Of a stretch of DNA of 64,000 nt, positions 31,545 to 43,360 are shown one piece after another. Origin of the DNA: Dipteris shenzhenensis. Taxonomy: Eukaryota > Polypodiophyta > Polypodiopsida > Gleicheniales. Location of the stretch: assembly GCA_047967505.1 (NCBI GenBank), contig CM106538.1; one strand, written 5' to 3'. Position 1 is the stretch's first letter. Every line of letters starts with the position of its first letter. The notes under the pieces were generated by a model, which saw only the letters and a list, made by a program, of their open reading frames with translations, was not told the origin of the DNA and did no database searches. The position numbers and the translations under genes are program-made.

Positions 31545-33903
31545 TCCCTTGTCTTCCGCTGAGACATTGAGTTTCTTGAGAGTGTGAGAGAGATTGTGAG
31601 ATTGAGAGTTCTCTTGAGTGATTGTGAGATCTTTCCCTTCACTTCCGTTGAGAGAAATTTCCGTCATTGAGAAGAAATTTCCGTCCATTATTCTTTCTTT
31701 GAGTTCATTCTTGAGAGATTTTAGTTCCTTCTCTTGAGTGTTTCTTATTCCGTGAGAGAGAGAGACCTCTGAGTGTTCATTGAAAGCTTCAAGAGCTATT
31801 ACTGTGTGAAAGAGATAGGGTGAGAAAGAAAGGTTTTAGTCTCATTCTCAGAGAAAGAGATAGAGAGGTGTCTCAAGAGAGTTTGAGAGTGTTTTCTTTT
31901 TCAAGAGAAGCCCAGCAACAACCAAGGCTCCATCGACAAGATATTGTGGGCTACAACGAACGCAGGCTACTGCACCGACAGACCTCCTTCTACGCGGCTG
32001 CGACCACGGTTGCACACTCCAGCAACGAAGCGTCTCCTAGTTGGTACCCGCGAGCGGACCTCCATAGTCTTCTACGACTTCCAAGCCTCTTCACCGGCTC
32101 CTACGCTACCTGCGCTCCAGACCACTTCACAAAGCGGCTCTCGTTGCACCAGCGACTCCTAAGCTCCATCAACGACGAGCGCCCACGAGCAAGCATCTCC
32201 AAGCCTCACGCCTCGAATGGCTCCGCAGCTAGCCTCACGCCTCGAACACGCAGCTAGCCACACATCTCGTACAGCGAAGCTCTAGCGCTTAGCGCTCTCG
32301 TACAATGGGGGTCCAGCGCAAGAGTTCGCAAGAGTTCCGTGTCCATCCCTCCTTCAAGTGAGCATCTTCGGAGAACTGCGAACATCGAAGCTTCAGATTT
32401 GAGCGTGGACGGAGCTCACCCAGCCACGACAGCGAAAGCCCTTCTTCCCAGAGCCCAGCTGCCACCACGAATGTGAAAGCCAAGCGTCTAGCAACCTCGC
32501 AACATCGAACGAGCGCCTCCAAACGCGCACATTCCCGTTTCCAAAGCTCCATCGACGGAGAAGACGACGGAATCTAGAAGATTCCGTCCGAATCTTTCTA
32601 GATTCTGGCTTCCCACAGCGTGACACGTGGCCCGTGCGCCATGTCATCTAATCTGCCACGTGTCAACCTTATCTGCCACGTGTCAATCCTATCTGCCACG
32701 TCAGCACTGCCACATCATCTGCCACATCAGCAGTGCCACGTAAGTAGGCCACGTCATCACTGACTGCCACATCAGCACCGACTGCCACATCACCTGCCAC
32801 GTCATCAGTGACACATCATCAGCCACGTCACCTGCCACATCATCAGTGACACATCATCAGCCACGTCACCTGTCACGTCATCAGTGACACGTCATCAGGC
32901 CACGTCATCTGCCATGTCATCTGGCCACGTCATCTGCCACGTCATCTACCACGTCACTTGTGCCACGTCATCTGTGCCACGTCATCATTGCCACGTCATC
33001 AGTGCCATGTCATCAGTGACACCTCAGCACTGCCACCTCAGCACAGAGCTTCACTGGCACACCTCTTGCTAAGCACAGTGCCACATCATCACTGCATGTG
33101 ACTCACAGTGACACATCATCATTGAGCACCATTTGCACTCCTTTTGCCCCTCCACCTAGATCAAGTCATATCTCTTGATCCAGGAAGAATTTGAGGGTGC
33201 TCCAAAAAGGAAAGTCGCTCGATTTTTTGTGCTCTATGCGCTCGTTACATCATGCGCACATTTCGGTGCAAGTTACACTCACATTTGAGCCTCGCCGACA
33301 AAACCACTTCCTTCATGCACATTTGCCTCTACATCGACGCATCTGACCCAGCACTTAAAAGGAACAAAGGAAAAGGAATTATTTGCTGCTCTTTCATCGA
33401 TCGACGGTTGGTTTAGATCTAGATCAGAGTAGACTAGATCGCCATAGAGGGGACGCTTTGAATTCCCCAAGTTGCCAATCTAAGCCATGCCCGAAATTCC
33501 CGACTAGTACCTACTCGGAGTCAGTCCATACGCTCACATCCGATTTCACATCATTACATTACCTGAAACCTTACGTTCATCAGTTCAGTGAGCAGACTTC
33601 AGAGTTCAGAGGCATTGCAGATTGATTCAGTGGGCAGATAGCACTTGATTTCACACACACATGCCACCATTGTAAAGCCTATTTGGCTATCTCACGGCAT
33701 CGTGCACATCATTTTTCAGCCTTGTAAAGCCTCTTGGCTATTCCCGGCATCATTGCCACAAGCCTTGTAACACAGGTCAGATCTTATTTACTGCAGTTCT
33801 ATCTTCACCGACGGTACAGAGATTTCACTTGGCATCTTCAGTGTATTTGCAGTTGATTCATACAGAGTTTTCCAGGACACTTTTTGAGTACATTGTTTGC
33901 ACC
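31545..33903 (+). other. Copia-4 long untranslated leader
   Basis: 2359 bp between PBS and gag ATG. The first part (31570-31900) is rich in GAGAGATTGTGAGA-type repeats. The middle (31900-32580) is GC-richer and has short frames such as 31820-32257 with no recognisable domain. Then comes the CCACGTCA array (32620-33090). The end of the leader (33090-33240) is shared closely with the related leader at 61600-61770, while the middle differs. Such length is unusual next to the roughly 60-bp leaders of copia-2 and copia-3. Confidence 0.8.
32620..33090. promoter_or_regulatory. Array of ACGT-core sites (CCACGTCA) in the copia-4 leader
   Basis: About a dozen exact CCACGTCA octamers plus many one-off variants (CCACATCA, CCATGTCA, GACACGTCA, CCACGTGTCA), usually followed by TCA(T/G) and separated by 10-30 bp. 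The reverse complement TGACGTGG is a known plant bZIP target of the UPRE-I type, and the included ACGTGGC matches the ABRE core. Regulatory function is inferred from sequence only. Confidence 0.6.
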
Positions 33904-36900
33904 ATGTCGACTAGCAACCTCAATCTGGAGGCATCTGCTAAGTTAGACAACTCCAATTACGGTACATGGAAATACCGAATGGAGACCATTCTTGTGCTTC
34001 AGGACAAATGGGAGTATGTTGATGGATCCATACCTAGACCATTGGCAGATCCAGCCACCAGTAGCTCTACTCCATCTGTTGTCACAGCACCAGCAACGGG
34101 ATCTACATCGGGATCTACATCTACACAAACAGTTTCCGCATCAGTAGCAGATCCTGCCATTGCCCGAGCTCAAGCAGAATGGGATAAGAAAGACAAGTAT
34201 GCCTATCACCTGATCAAGCAGAATGTGCAAGATGTCATGCTAGGACAGCTCAACACAGTCAAGACATCAAAAGAAGCATGGGATATGTTCACAGCTCTCT
34301 ACGAGTCCAAGAACACATCCAGGATTCTCACCTTGAGAAACCAGATCAACCAGAGTTTCCGCAATAGCAATGAAACCGGTCATGCTTATGTACTCCGCAT
34401 CAAAGACTACAACAATCAACTTGCAGCAGCAGGAGAAACTATGAATCCCGCAAAAATGGTTCAAGTAATCCTGAATGGACTAGGAGAAGGATATGAGAAT
34501 CTGGTCCAGAGTATTGCCATCCAATGACAAATTCCAACAGTTGAAGAACTTCAGTCAGTTCTACTTGGTGAAGAACTCAGGACTCAGGCCATTCAAGCAC
34601 GTAAAGGTCATTCTAATGATCAGGCATTCACAGCTTCAGACAGAAGCAGAGGCAAAGGCAGAAACAGAGGTAAATCATATCAGAAAAGTGGTCAAAATCA
34701 AAGTCAGAATCAGCATCAGCATCAGCAGCATCCTCAGCAACATCAAAATCAGCAAAGAGGAAATCATTCCAACAGAGGAAGATTCCAAGGACGAGGGAAT
34801 GCATCCACCAATGTGTCAAACATTCAATGCAACTATTGTCACAAGTTTGGACACTATGAAAGAGATTGTCGCAAGAAGCAGTATGACCAAGGCGGTCAAT
34901 CCAGCAGTAATCGAGGGAATTCCCAAGGAAGAGGAAATCATCGTGGTGGACATTCTAGTCACAGTCATTTTGCAAATGAACATGGAAATATGTTTCTTGC
35001 AAGTGAGGAATTGCATCAGACTGATACAATGCACCTAGACACTGATTTCAATCCCAAAGAAGATTTCAGCTATCAAGTCGACCAAGTGGAACAGGATCCT
35101 TGGTACATCGACAGCGGTGCATCATCTCATATGACAAAATGGTTTACAGAAATGCAGCCATTAGAAGGTCAAAAGAATGTCATCTATACAGCAGACAATA
35201 CACCGAATCCGGTTCAAGGGACAGGTGTTATCCCTATGAACAATTTCACTGGTACAAAAGGATTAGTCAAAGATGTGCTCTATGTTCCGAAGCTCAGTAA
35301 GAACCTTTTGTCAGTAGGTCAAATGACGGAACACAACTACAAAGTCATCTTCGATGGTGATGAATGCACTATCAGAGACAAATCCAAAAGAGGTCAGCTA
35401 GTAGCAAAAGGTGTCAAGGAAGGACGCTTATACAGGATGCTAGCTATGGTACCAGATAAGCATGCCATGTCAGCTCAAATGCAACAGATGCCACTATCTG
35501 CAAAATGGCACAAGAGATATGGTCATGTCAACTTCAAGTACTTGTTAGATCTCAGGAATCAGAATATGGCAATTGGGATTCCGAAGCTACAGTTTCTTGG
35601 AAAGGTTTGTGAAGCATGCTGCTTCGGCAAACAAAAGCGAACCAACTTTGTCAGAAGTACCTCTCGTGCACGAGGTATTCTTGATTTAATTCATACAGAT
35701 GTATGGGGTTATGCCCAGACCCGCAGCATCAATGGTTCACTTTATTACTTGACCTTCATCGACGACTACAGCAGATATTGTTGGGTCTACTTTCTGAAAG
35801 AGAAATTTGAAGTGTTTGCCAGATTTCAAGAATTCAAAGCCATGGTAGAAAACCAAACAGGCAGAAAGATTAAGGTCATGAGATCAGATAGAGGAGGTGA
35901 ATACATGTCTTCAGCCTTCATGAACTTTTGCAAAACTCACGGCATTCGAAGACAATTCACATGTGCAGATACTCCTCAGCAAAATGCAATAGCTGAAAGG
36001 AAGAATGGGACTTTAGCAGATAGTGCTAGAGCAATGCTTAGTGAAAAGCATCTTCTGAATCAGTATTGGGTAGAAGCAATAGCTACAGCTAACTACTTGC
36101 TTAATCGGCTTCCTACCGAACCGATACAAGGAATGACTCCTTATGAAGCATTCATTGGACACAAGCCATGCATTGGGCATCTCCGCATATTCGGTTGCAT
36201 AGCATATGCTCACATACATGATGATCATCGCAGGAAATTGGATGCGAAGTCACGCAAATGCATCATGGTTGGCTACAGTGAAGAAAGTAAAGCATACAAA
36301 TTGTATGATCCCATCAACCGCAAAGTCATTATCTCCAGAGATGTAATCTTCGATGAGGAATCAGAATGGAAAACCTCACCTACACAGGAGATAGAAGCAT
36401 CGACTTCACAGTCATCTACAGAACAGGTTGATGAAGAAGAGCAAGAATTGCCAGCAACACCCCAATCAGCGTCACAGCAGCTCAGACGGTCTACTAGGGA
36501 AAGCAGACCACCAGCCAGATTGACATATGCTCAGAAAGGCAAAGCAATTCAGGTGGAAACCACCAACTATGCTCTTATGACTACCATCGTGGCTACAGAA
36601 GAGCCAGTGTACTTCGAAGACGCAGTAGATAAGCCAGAATGGCAAACTGCAATGAATGAAGAAATGGATGCTTTGTATAAAAATAACACTTGGGAATTAT
36701 GCGACCTTCCACCAGGAAAGAAGGCCATAGCCAACAAATGGGTATACAAAGTGAAGTACAATCCAGATGGCAGTATTCAGAGATACAAAGCCAGATTAGT
36801 TGCAAAAGGATTTGCACAACAATATGGCCAAGATTATGATGAGACTTATGCTCCAGTAGCAAAGATGGATACCATACGGTTCTTGATATCACTAGCGACA

Positions 36901-38151
36901 CTCAGTAAATGGAATGTGTATCAGCTCGATGTCAAGAATGCATTTCTCAATGGTTATCTAGACGAGGAAGTCTACATGCAACAACCAGCCGGTTATGTTG
37001 AACCAGGACAGGAGAACAAGGTTTGCCATCTCAAGAAAAGTCTCTATGGCTTAAAGCAAGCACCCAGAAGTTGGTACAGCAGAATTGACAAGTATTTTGC
37101 TGATCTGGGATACATGAAGTCCAATGCAGATCATACTCTCTACTACAAAGTTCAAGGGGAAGATATTACTATTGCACTTTTGTACGTAGATGATCTGATT
37201 GTGACAGGAAGCAAGGATAGCTTCATCAGAAAGCTAAAACAAGACTTATCTGCAGAGTTCGACATGAAAGATCTTGGACTTATGCACTATTGTCTTGGAA
37301 TTGAGTTCTGGAGAGATTCAGATAGCACATTCATGAGTCGGCTCAAATATGTTGATAGTCTCCTGAAGAAGTTTCATATGGCAGATTGCAAGATTGCAGC
37401 CACTCCCATGGAACAGAGTTTGAAACTTACTAAAGATTCAGAAAAGCCTACAGTCAATGACAGATACTACAGGCAACTCATTGGATCTCTTATATATCTG
37501 ACAATCACACGGCCAGATATTTGTTATGCAGTAAGCTCACTAGCATAGTTTATGGCAAATCCAAAACAGTCTCACTGGAATGCAGCCAAAAGAGTCTTGA
37601 GATACATCAGAGGTACAAGACAATTTGGGATAGAATACAGAGGAAGTCATCCACGGTTGCATGGATACTGTGATAGTGACTATGCTAGAGATCATGAGAC
37701 CAGGAGATCGACACAGGGATATGCATTTTTCCTTGGTCAAGGTGCTATATCATGGTTGTCAAACAAACAGCCAACTGTTTCTTTGTCTTCGACTGAAGCA
37801 GAATATAGAGCACTCACTACAGGTGCATGTGAAGCTATATGGCTCAGAAGACTATTGTCAGAAACAGATTACTTTGATGAGTCAAAGCCAACAACAATAT
37901 ACTGTGATAATCAATCGGCTCAAGCATTGGCCAAAAATCCAGTATATCACTCCAGGACAAAGCACATTGATGTCAGAGAGCACTTCATCAGAGAAAGAGT
38001 GTTACTTGGTGACATCACACTGCAGCATTGTGATAGCAAAGAAAATGTTGCAGACATCTTTACCAAACCACTCGGTAAAGAGCTATTCGAGAAACACCGA
38101 CTAGCTCTTGGTTTGATGCAGAGGAAGGACATTCCCATTAAAGGGGTGTGA
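33904..38151 (+). pseudogene. gag-pol: Copia-4 gag-pol polyprotein, one frame with two in-frame stops
   Basis: A single frame of 1416 codons from ATG 33904 to TGA 38149-38151, with no frameshift seen. Gag: KLDNSNYGTWKYRM near residue 15, helical capsid region, Gln/His/Arg-rich linker, zinc knuckle C309-C322 (CNYCHKFGHYERDC). Protease: DSG at D403. GAG-pre-integrase: HKRYGH at 536. Integrase: D599, D662, E698 (D-35-E spacing for the last pair). RT: YVDD at 1094-1097. RNase H: CDSDYARD near 1256 and STEAEYRA near 1297. C-terminus FTKPLGKELFEKH. Two in-frame stops, TGA at codon 208 (34525) and TAG at codon 1215 (37546), are each one C-to-T change from Arg or Gln codons. It is otherwise complete, so it is barely dead. 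Confidence 0.93.
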
Positions 38152-38230
38152 TGGAATGTAATGCTCAGTCCTTCTTCGATTCCCCAGAATCATCATCTTG
38201 AGGGAAGGCCTACTTCATGATGTTGATCTT

Positions 38231-38239
38231 GAGGGAAGG
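38231..38239 (+). promoter_or_regulatory. Copia-4 polypurine tract
   Basis: GAGGGAAGG directly before the 3' LTR. The same ATCTTGAGGGAAGG string occurs about 31 bp upstream (38195-38208), a possible second priming site. Confidence 0.85.
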
Positions 38240-38496
38240 TGTTGAGAGTTCACGCTCAACATCATGTGATCATGTGTGCATAGCACCATCACGTGATCAT
38301 ATGTGCATAGCACTAACCTTATAGAGTGCTATAAAGGAAAGGGTTAGATCCCCTAACCCTAACCCTAAAAGGGTTTGTATATATTCTATTTTTTCAACTA
38401 ATTCTAGTGTACAGTTAGTCATTTGTGGTGTGCTCTCTAGCTGTGCCCTCTCTCCTCATCTCCACTCTTCTCCTCTCCCCTCTTCATATTTTGTCA
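38240..38496 (+). repeat. Copia-4 3' LTR
   Basis: 257 bp, identical to the 5' LTR except for one additional C in the CCCTAACCCTAACCCTAA run. Followed by target duplication GGCAT. Confidence 0.95.
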
Positions 38497-38501
38497 GGCA
38501 T

Positions 38502-39651
38502 CCCATTCATAGCCTTCATGTAGCTATGATTGAGAATGTAAACTACCTTGTTACATGCTTCAGCTCAGAAAGTCTTTGGCAAATCTTTCCCTTTCATCAT
38601 ACTCCGGCCCATTTCGCAAATGATGCGGATCTTGCATTCTGCGACTCCATTTTGTTGTGATGTATGTAGCAAGGGTTTCTGCCTCTTGATCCCATGACTT
38701 TTGTAGTATCTTTTGAATTTAGATAATGTGAACTCTCCACCTCTGTCTGATCTCAATTTCTTCACCTTCCTCCATGATTCTTTCTCGACCATTACATGCC
38801 ATTCTTTGAACTTACTAAAAGCCTCATCTTTAGTCTTCTGGAAGTATATCCATATCCTTCTACTGTAGTCATCGATCAGCATCATGAAGTAGTAGGAACC
38901 ACCCAAAGCTTCCATCTCCATCTTTTTGCAGAGGTCCATGTGAACGAGCTCTAGAGGAGCCTTTGCCCTGCTGGCCTCTTTAGGAAAGGGCTGCCGATGC
39001 TACTTGCCCATCATGCAAGCTTCACATACATCGGGCAGATCTGAAATTTCTGCTAGGTCTGCAATCATTCCACTTTTATGCATCTCCTTCAAAGAACTAA
39101 GGTTTAGATGACCAAACCTCTCATGCCATAGCTTAATGTTCTTCACATCGGCTCGAGCACTAAAAACTGAGAGTTCATAGATGTTGTTGCGCCGTGTACC
39201 TTTACCAATGACCTTCCCTTGAAGATCCAAGATCTGTGCACCAGTCTTATCGAATTGAACTTTGAGGTCCCAATCCGTCCCAATCCGTGATTGCAAAAAT
39301 GGACAACAAGTTCCTCTTGATATTTGGCACATAAAGAACATCGGACAACTGTTTTACAACTCCATCTGACTTGAGAGCAATCGTACCTTTTCCTTTTGTT
39401 GGACATTTTGCATCATTGCCAACTGCTACCAGGATGTCATTCCCTACCGACTCTAGAGAGGTATACCAATCCTTCTGAGTAGTCATGTGGCGCAATGCAC
39501 CACTGTCAATGATCCAAGGTTCATCCGTAGGTAGATGAAGTACCTCCGTGAAAATCTCCTCAATTGCGACGAACAGCTCTATTGGTACTGCTTGCATGCT
39601 GTTGCTGGACTCTTTCTTCACTTGGTTCTTCTCATCTGCAATCTTCTTGTG
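38502..39651 (-). pseudogene. pol: Copia-3 pol, 5' part: protease and integrase
   Basis: Continuation of the copia-3 frame on the other side of copia-4. Protease reads WIIDSGALRHMT (about 39500; Ala in place of the usual Ala-Ser pair). GAG-pre-integrase: LWHERFGHLNLSSL (about 39120). Integrase core: MDLCKKME, IDDYSRRIWIY, LRSDRGGEF and QQNGVAECK (38940-38640), ending with YMKAMNGMP at the insertion point. A frameshift lies near 39290 (duplicated TCCCAATCCG) and a stop near 39000. Confidence 0.83.
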
Positions 39652-40430
39652 GCACTCATTCTGCTTGTGCCCTACCTTGTTGCAATAGAAGCACTTGATC
39701 TTCTTCTTTCTCTTTTTATCATCAGAAGAAGATGGGTTACCAGAGTCCTTACCCTTACCTTTCTTTGATCCAGTCTAGAAAGCCGAATCTTCTCCAATCC
39801 TTGTCTTTTGACGCATCTCCTCCTCCAGAAGCATCGCACTGAAATCCTCAAAGTTGAGGGGCGGATTTCTGTTCTATGTATTCAGCGCCGTAACAAGACC
39901 ATCATACTTTGCTGGGAGAATCCATATGCACCTTTGTGCTAGATTCTTGCTAGTGATGGTGATGCTAATCGTAGTCATCTGATTACGCAGATTCTTCACC
40001 CTGGTGATGAACTTCTCTGTTGCTTCAGACTCAAACAATTTTTTGCTCGCGAGTTGAGTCTCCAGATTCTGAATACGCGTCTGATTCGTGGTCTCGTACT
40101 GATTTTTCAAGACCGTTTATGCCTCCTCCGCTTTGGTGACATGTTGAATTAACGCCATGATGGAATCACTTACACTGCAGACAATAGAACACAGTGCATC
40201 TGCATTTCTTCTTGTCCACGTGAGAATCTCATCTACAGTTGGTACTATCTGTTGTCCTACATTGGCTGGATCCGGGCAACCGGCCTCACGTCCACCCCAG
40301 TAGTAGTGTCCCAAAGCTCATACATGCTTAGGATGGTCTTCATCTTGAACTTCCAGAGTGGATAGTTAGAGCCGTCCAACTTTTTGCTTTCACCGAACAG
40401 TGGGATTCGCAGTCTTGCGGGGTGGGCCAT
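39652..40430 (-). pseudogene. gag: Copia-3 gag
   Basis: ATG at 40430 begins MAHPARLRIPLFGESKKLDG, with the copia gag signature KLDGSNYPLWKFKM just after. The UBN2-type capsid region follows (LPAKYDGLVTALNT near 39890), then a basic region and a zinc knuckle CFYCNKVGHKQNEC (39693-39652). The frame is interrupted near 40310, 40115 and 39870. The leader to the PBS is only about 60 bp. Confidence 0.8.
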
Positions 40431-40488
40431 CTCTCACAATCTGCTTGCAAATAGAAACACACTACCAAATCTTATTGCTAGAGTCCAG

Positions 40489-40500
40489 GCTCTGATACCA
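40489..40500 (-). other. Copia-3 primer binding site
   Basis: TGGTATCAGAGC on the minus strand, next to the 5' LTR. Confidence 0.92.
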
Positions 40501-41224
40501 TGTAAGAAAACAATACAATGTCTGTGCTCAACAGATACCAGGATCTCGTACGCAAGAGAGAAAACCAGATAGTATGGAGAATAAAAAATTTGATTACTAT
40601 AGATCTGATACAATAGATGGCGTTGCCTCCCAACCGTGCACTCCTGTGAAAGAAGCTTCGATGGCGAGCTGGAAACAATAGAGGATGGAGGCTGGATGCT
40701 AAGGAATCAGGGTTGCTGTAGCCAGTGATGAAATGGGCTTCACGTGCTCACTCTTATATAGCCACTAGTCGTAGTCGATTGGACTCAATTGGGTGACCGA
40801 CCAAGTTTGCCCGCCAAAAAGGTTGATTGGGCGTCGGTCTCGAAATAGGCCACCAACCACATGATAGAACTATGGTGTAAAATAGACCATCTAACCTATA
40901 GTCTTCGTTTGGCCCATAGCCATCCGGGATCAACTAGGATTCCAAACAGGCCCTGCAACCCGAGAGTGGCTGCCCCAGGAAATGCTCTGTCTACCCTCAG
41001 CGCAGTTAGTCATGGGATGCCTTCCCGCACTTGCATGTAGCCTTGTTGGCAGTGTGCCAACTCCGTCCAGCCATCATGCCACACATGGCCCCCATCTGGT
41101 GTCCAAACCAAGACCTACCGGATAACTGAGCTACTCAAATGCCTTCTCCTCATATGGGGGGCTTACAAGTAGAGTTAGCTGGTTCCCGCGGAGTTACATG
41201 AGAGTGGAGCATTGATATCTAACA
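40501..41224 (-). repeat. Copia-3 5' LTR
   Basis: 724 bp, matches 28391-29115; target duplication TGGAT follows at 41225-41229. Confidence 0.92.
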
Positions 41225-41229
41225 TGGAT

Positions 41230-41821
41230 CACACTAAATCATGTCTCTATTGTTTATAATTCTTTTTCAATTGAGGAGCACAGGCTATGAGATGGAGACA
41301 TTCAAAGAAATGATAGGAAAATTTGGGGATCAACATAAAGGATTACAAGTAGGAAAGTACAAAATTGTTTGAGAAAATTGCAAACAAAAGAGAAAAGTAT
41401 GCAAGGGACTGAGGGCTATTTGAGGATTGTTGCTGATTATATTGATATTTTCTTGTCACCATATATAAACTTAAAGGAGTGTGTAGTGCTTGCAGCCAAG
41501 GTAGTTTTCTTCTTCAAAATATGGAGGCTATGGATTCATCACCATACAACCTACACCTTGAACAAATATTCCATCAATAAACAAGCTTATATGGATTGCA
41601 TACTTTCTTGTCACTTTGTGGTATTTCTCATAAAGATGTTTCGAGATTGATATCCTAATCTCAAGTGTCCACTACATCTTATAGGTTTTGATGCTGTTGA
41701 AATCTATTTTAGTAAAATCATAGGCATCATTGGACAAGAAAGAGCATTTGATCTAGGAGATCTTCTACATAGCATCAGTAGCTTGAATAAAATTTCCATG
41801 CATGAGTGTGTTGAAAATGGT
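41230..41821. other. Intergenic DNA
   Basis: AT-rich, with one plus-strand open frame (41369-41650) lacking any recognisable feature. No element end seen. Confidence 0.4.
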
Positions 41822-42826
41822 CTAACTTTCTCCAAGGCTCATAAAAAGCTTGTTAGCTAACAAGTGGTGCTTGAACTTCTTTACTGCATAGACCATGGCG
41901 AGACCTTCCCTCTCAATGGTAGTGTAGTTAACCTCGGCCTCATTTAGTTGGCGGCTCGCAAAGTATACCGGGCAATCTAAATTATGCTCCCTGGGTTGGG
42001 CTAACACACACCTGATGGCAAAGTTAGAGGCATCAATATAGACATGGAATATTAAATTCCAATCGGGTGACCTCAACACTGGTGTGGGGGCTAGTACTAG
42101 TTTGAGGGTTTCAAAGGGTGTTTGGCATTCTTTGGTCCACTTAAAGGATACTAGCAGTTAGTATAATGGGATGGCTATGTTCGCATAGAACAAGATAAAT
42201 CTCCAGTCATAACCCATGTGGCCAGTAAATCGTTGGAGTCCCTTGGCATTGGTTGGGGGTGGTAACTCCAAAATGAGTTTGATTTTATTATGGTCCATAG
42301 AGATTCCATGCTGGGACACTATGTGGCCCAGGATGACACCATGTTTGACCCAAAATCGGCACTTAAGGGGGTTGAGGGATATGTGGTATAAGAGGCACTT
42401 CTCGATGACGAGCCTGAGATACTTCAGGTGGTCATCCCATTTCAAGTTTACCCAGATGTCATCCAAGAAGACTTCCACAAAGTCCCTCAGATATCTTGAA
42501 TACCATAATCATCATCCGTTGGAAGGTAGCATGGGCATTGGTTAATCCAAATATCATCACCCTGGTTGCATATACACCCCTTTTGATTGCGAAGGCAGTC
42601 TCATGTTGATCTTGTGGGGCAATCGACACTTGGTTGTAACCTGAAAATCCGTTTAGGAAGCTATATGCTTCCTTTCTGGCTACCCTTTTCTAGAACATGT
42701 TTCGTGAATGGCAAGGGGTAGTCATCTCATGGTAGCATTAACCTTTTTCAAATCCATACATACTCTAATTTTTCCATTTTTATTTAGGACTATCACAATG
42801 GGTGATACCAGTCCACCTTGCACGTT
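41822..42826 (-). pseudogene. Ty3/gypsy RT-RNase H remnant
   Basis: Minus-strand fragments in gypsy order. RT begins near 42820 (VSPIVIVLNKNGKIRV-like, then FLNGFSGYNQVSI and FAIKRGVYATRVMIFGLTNA). The FLDDI version of the catalytic box lies in 42478-42158, with CLLYHISLNPLKCRFWV and LGHIVSQHGI. RNase H (YIDASNFAIRCVLAQP, YFASRQLNEAEVNYTTIERE) is in 42079-41822. Frameshifts and stops separate the parts. No LTR, integrase or gag is present. RNase H placed directly after RT identifies gypsy rather than copia. Confidence 0.85.
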
Positions 42827-42844
42827 ACCTATAATCTTTTGGCT

Positions 42845-43135
42845 CGGGATATTTGGGGATCAAACTTCCTTAGTTTGAGCTATACCCCTTTCATGGCTAT
42901 TTTCATTGGCGTGGTTATTTTCATGGACGTAGACCTGAAATGTGCATGTTGCTTGCACTCCTTGGTCTTGGTGTCAGAGGTGGAACACACAACCTGTCTG
43001 GAATCCTTGAATCCTTGGACTTTGGATATTTGGGGATCAAACTCCTTGAGTTCGAGCTATATTCCTTCTGTGTGCACATTTCTTGTAATCACTGGCCTTG
43101 GGGTATTTGGGAATCAAACTCCCTGAGCTTGTTCA
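42845..43135 (+). repeat. Diverged repeat with TTTGGGGATCAAACT core
   Basis: Three copies of GGATATTTGGGGATCAAACT-like sequence followed by CCTTGAG(T/C)(T/C), near 42847, 43024 and 43108. Adjacent to the gypsy remnant and possibly part of it. Confidence 0.6.
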
Positions 43136-43360
43136 TTGAAGTAGATCATGTGGCCTAGTCACCTTTACTCATTGATTACCCTGCATTTGGCGGTTGTACT
43201 ATGTGGATGTTAACATAGGTATATCACCTCTCAACTTAAACTCAACTCATGTAACAGACTTCAGTAAATCAAATCACAAAAAATCTAGTTATTGTGTGAC
43301 ACTGAGTGCGTAACACCGACTAACCGTTTCTTCACATCTAACACTAGGCTTCAGTTGCAA

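Larger units (their letters stand above)
31277..38496 (+). mobile_element. Ty1/copia element copia-4, full length and recent
   Basis: 7220 bp on the plus strand, nested in the integrase region of copia-3. A perfect target duplication GGCAT flanks it (31272-31276 and 38497-38501). LTRs of 256 and 257 bp differ by a single C indel, pointing to a very recent insertion. Order: 5' LTR, PBS, 2.36-kb leader, one gag-pol frame with two internal stops, polypurine tract, 3' LTR. A related LTR and leader occur at 59580-61787. Confidence 0.95.
28391..41224 (-). mobile_element. Ty1/copia element copia-3, interrupted by copia-4
   Basis: Minus-strand element with LTRs at 28391-29115 and 40501-41224 and a perfect target duplication TGGAT (28386-28390 and 41225-41229). 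Without the 7.2-kb plus-strand copia-4 inside it (31277-38496 plus one GGCAT), it would be about 5.6 kb. The LTRs show five differences in their first 68 bases, so it is clearly older than its insert. LTR ends and proteins resemble copia-2, a sister family. Confidence 0.93.

Noticed and set aside
31820-32257. 145-codon frame in the copia-4 leader, a possible extra retroviral-type gene
   Set aside because: No domain, low-complexity Ser/Arg composition, and the related copia-5 leader has no matching frame.
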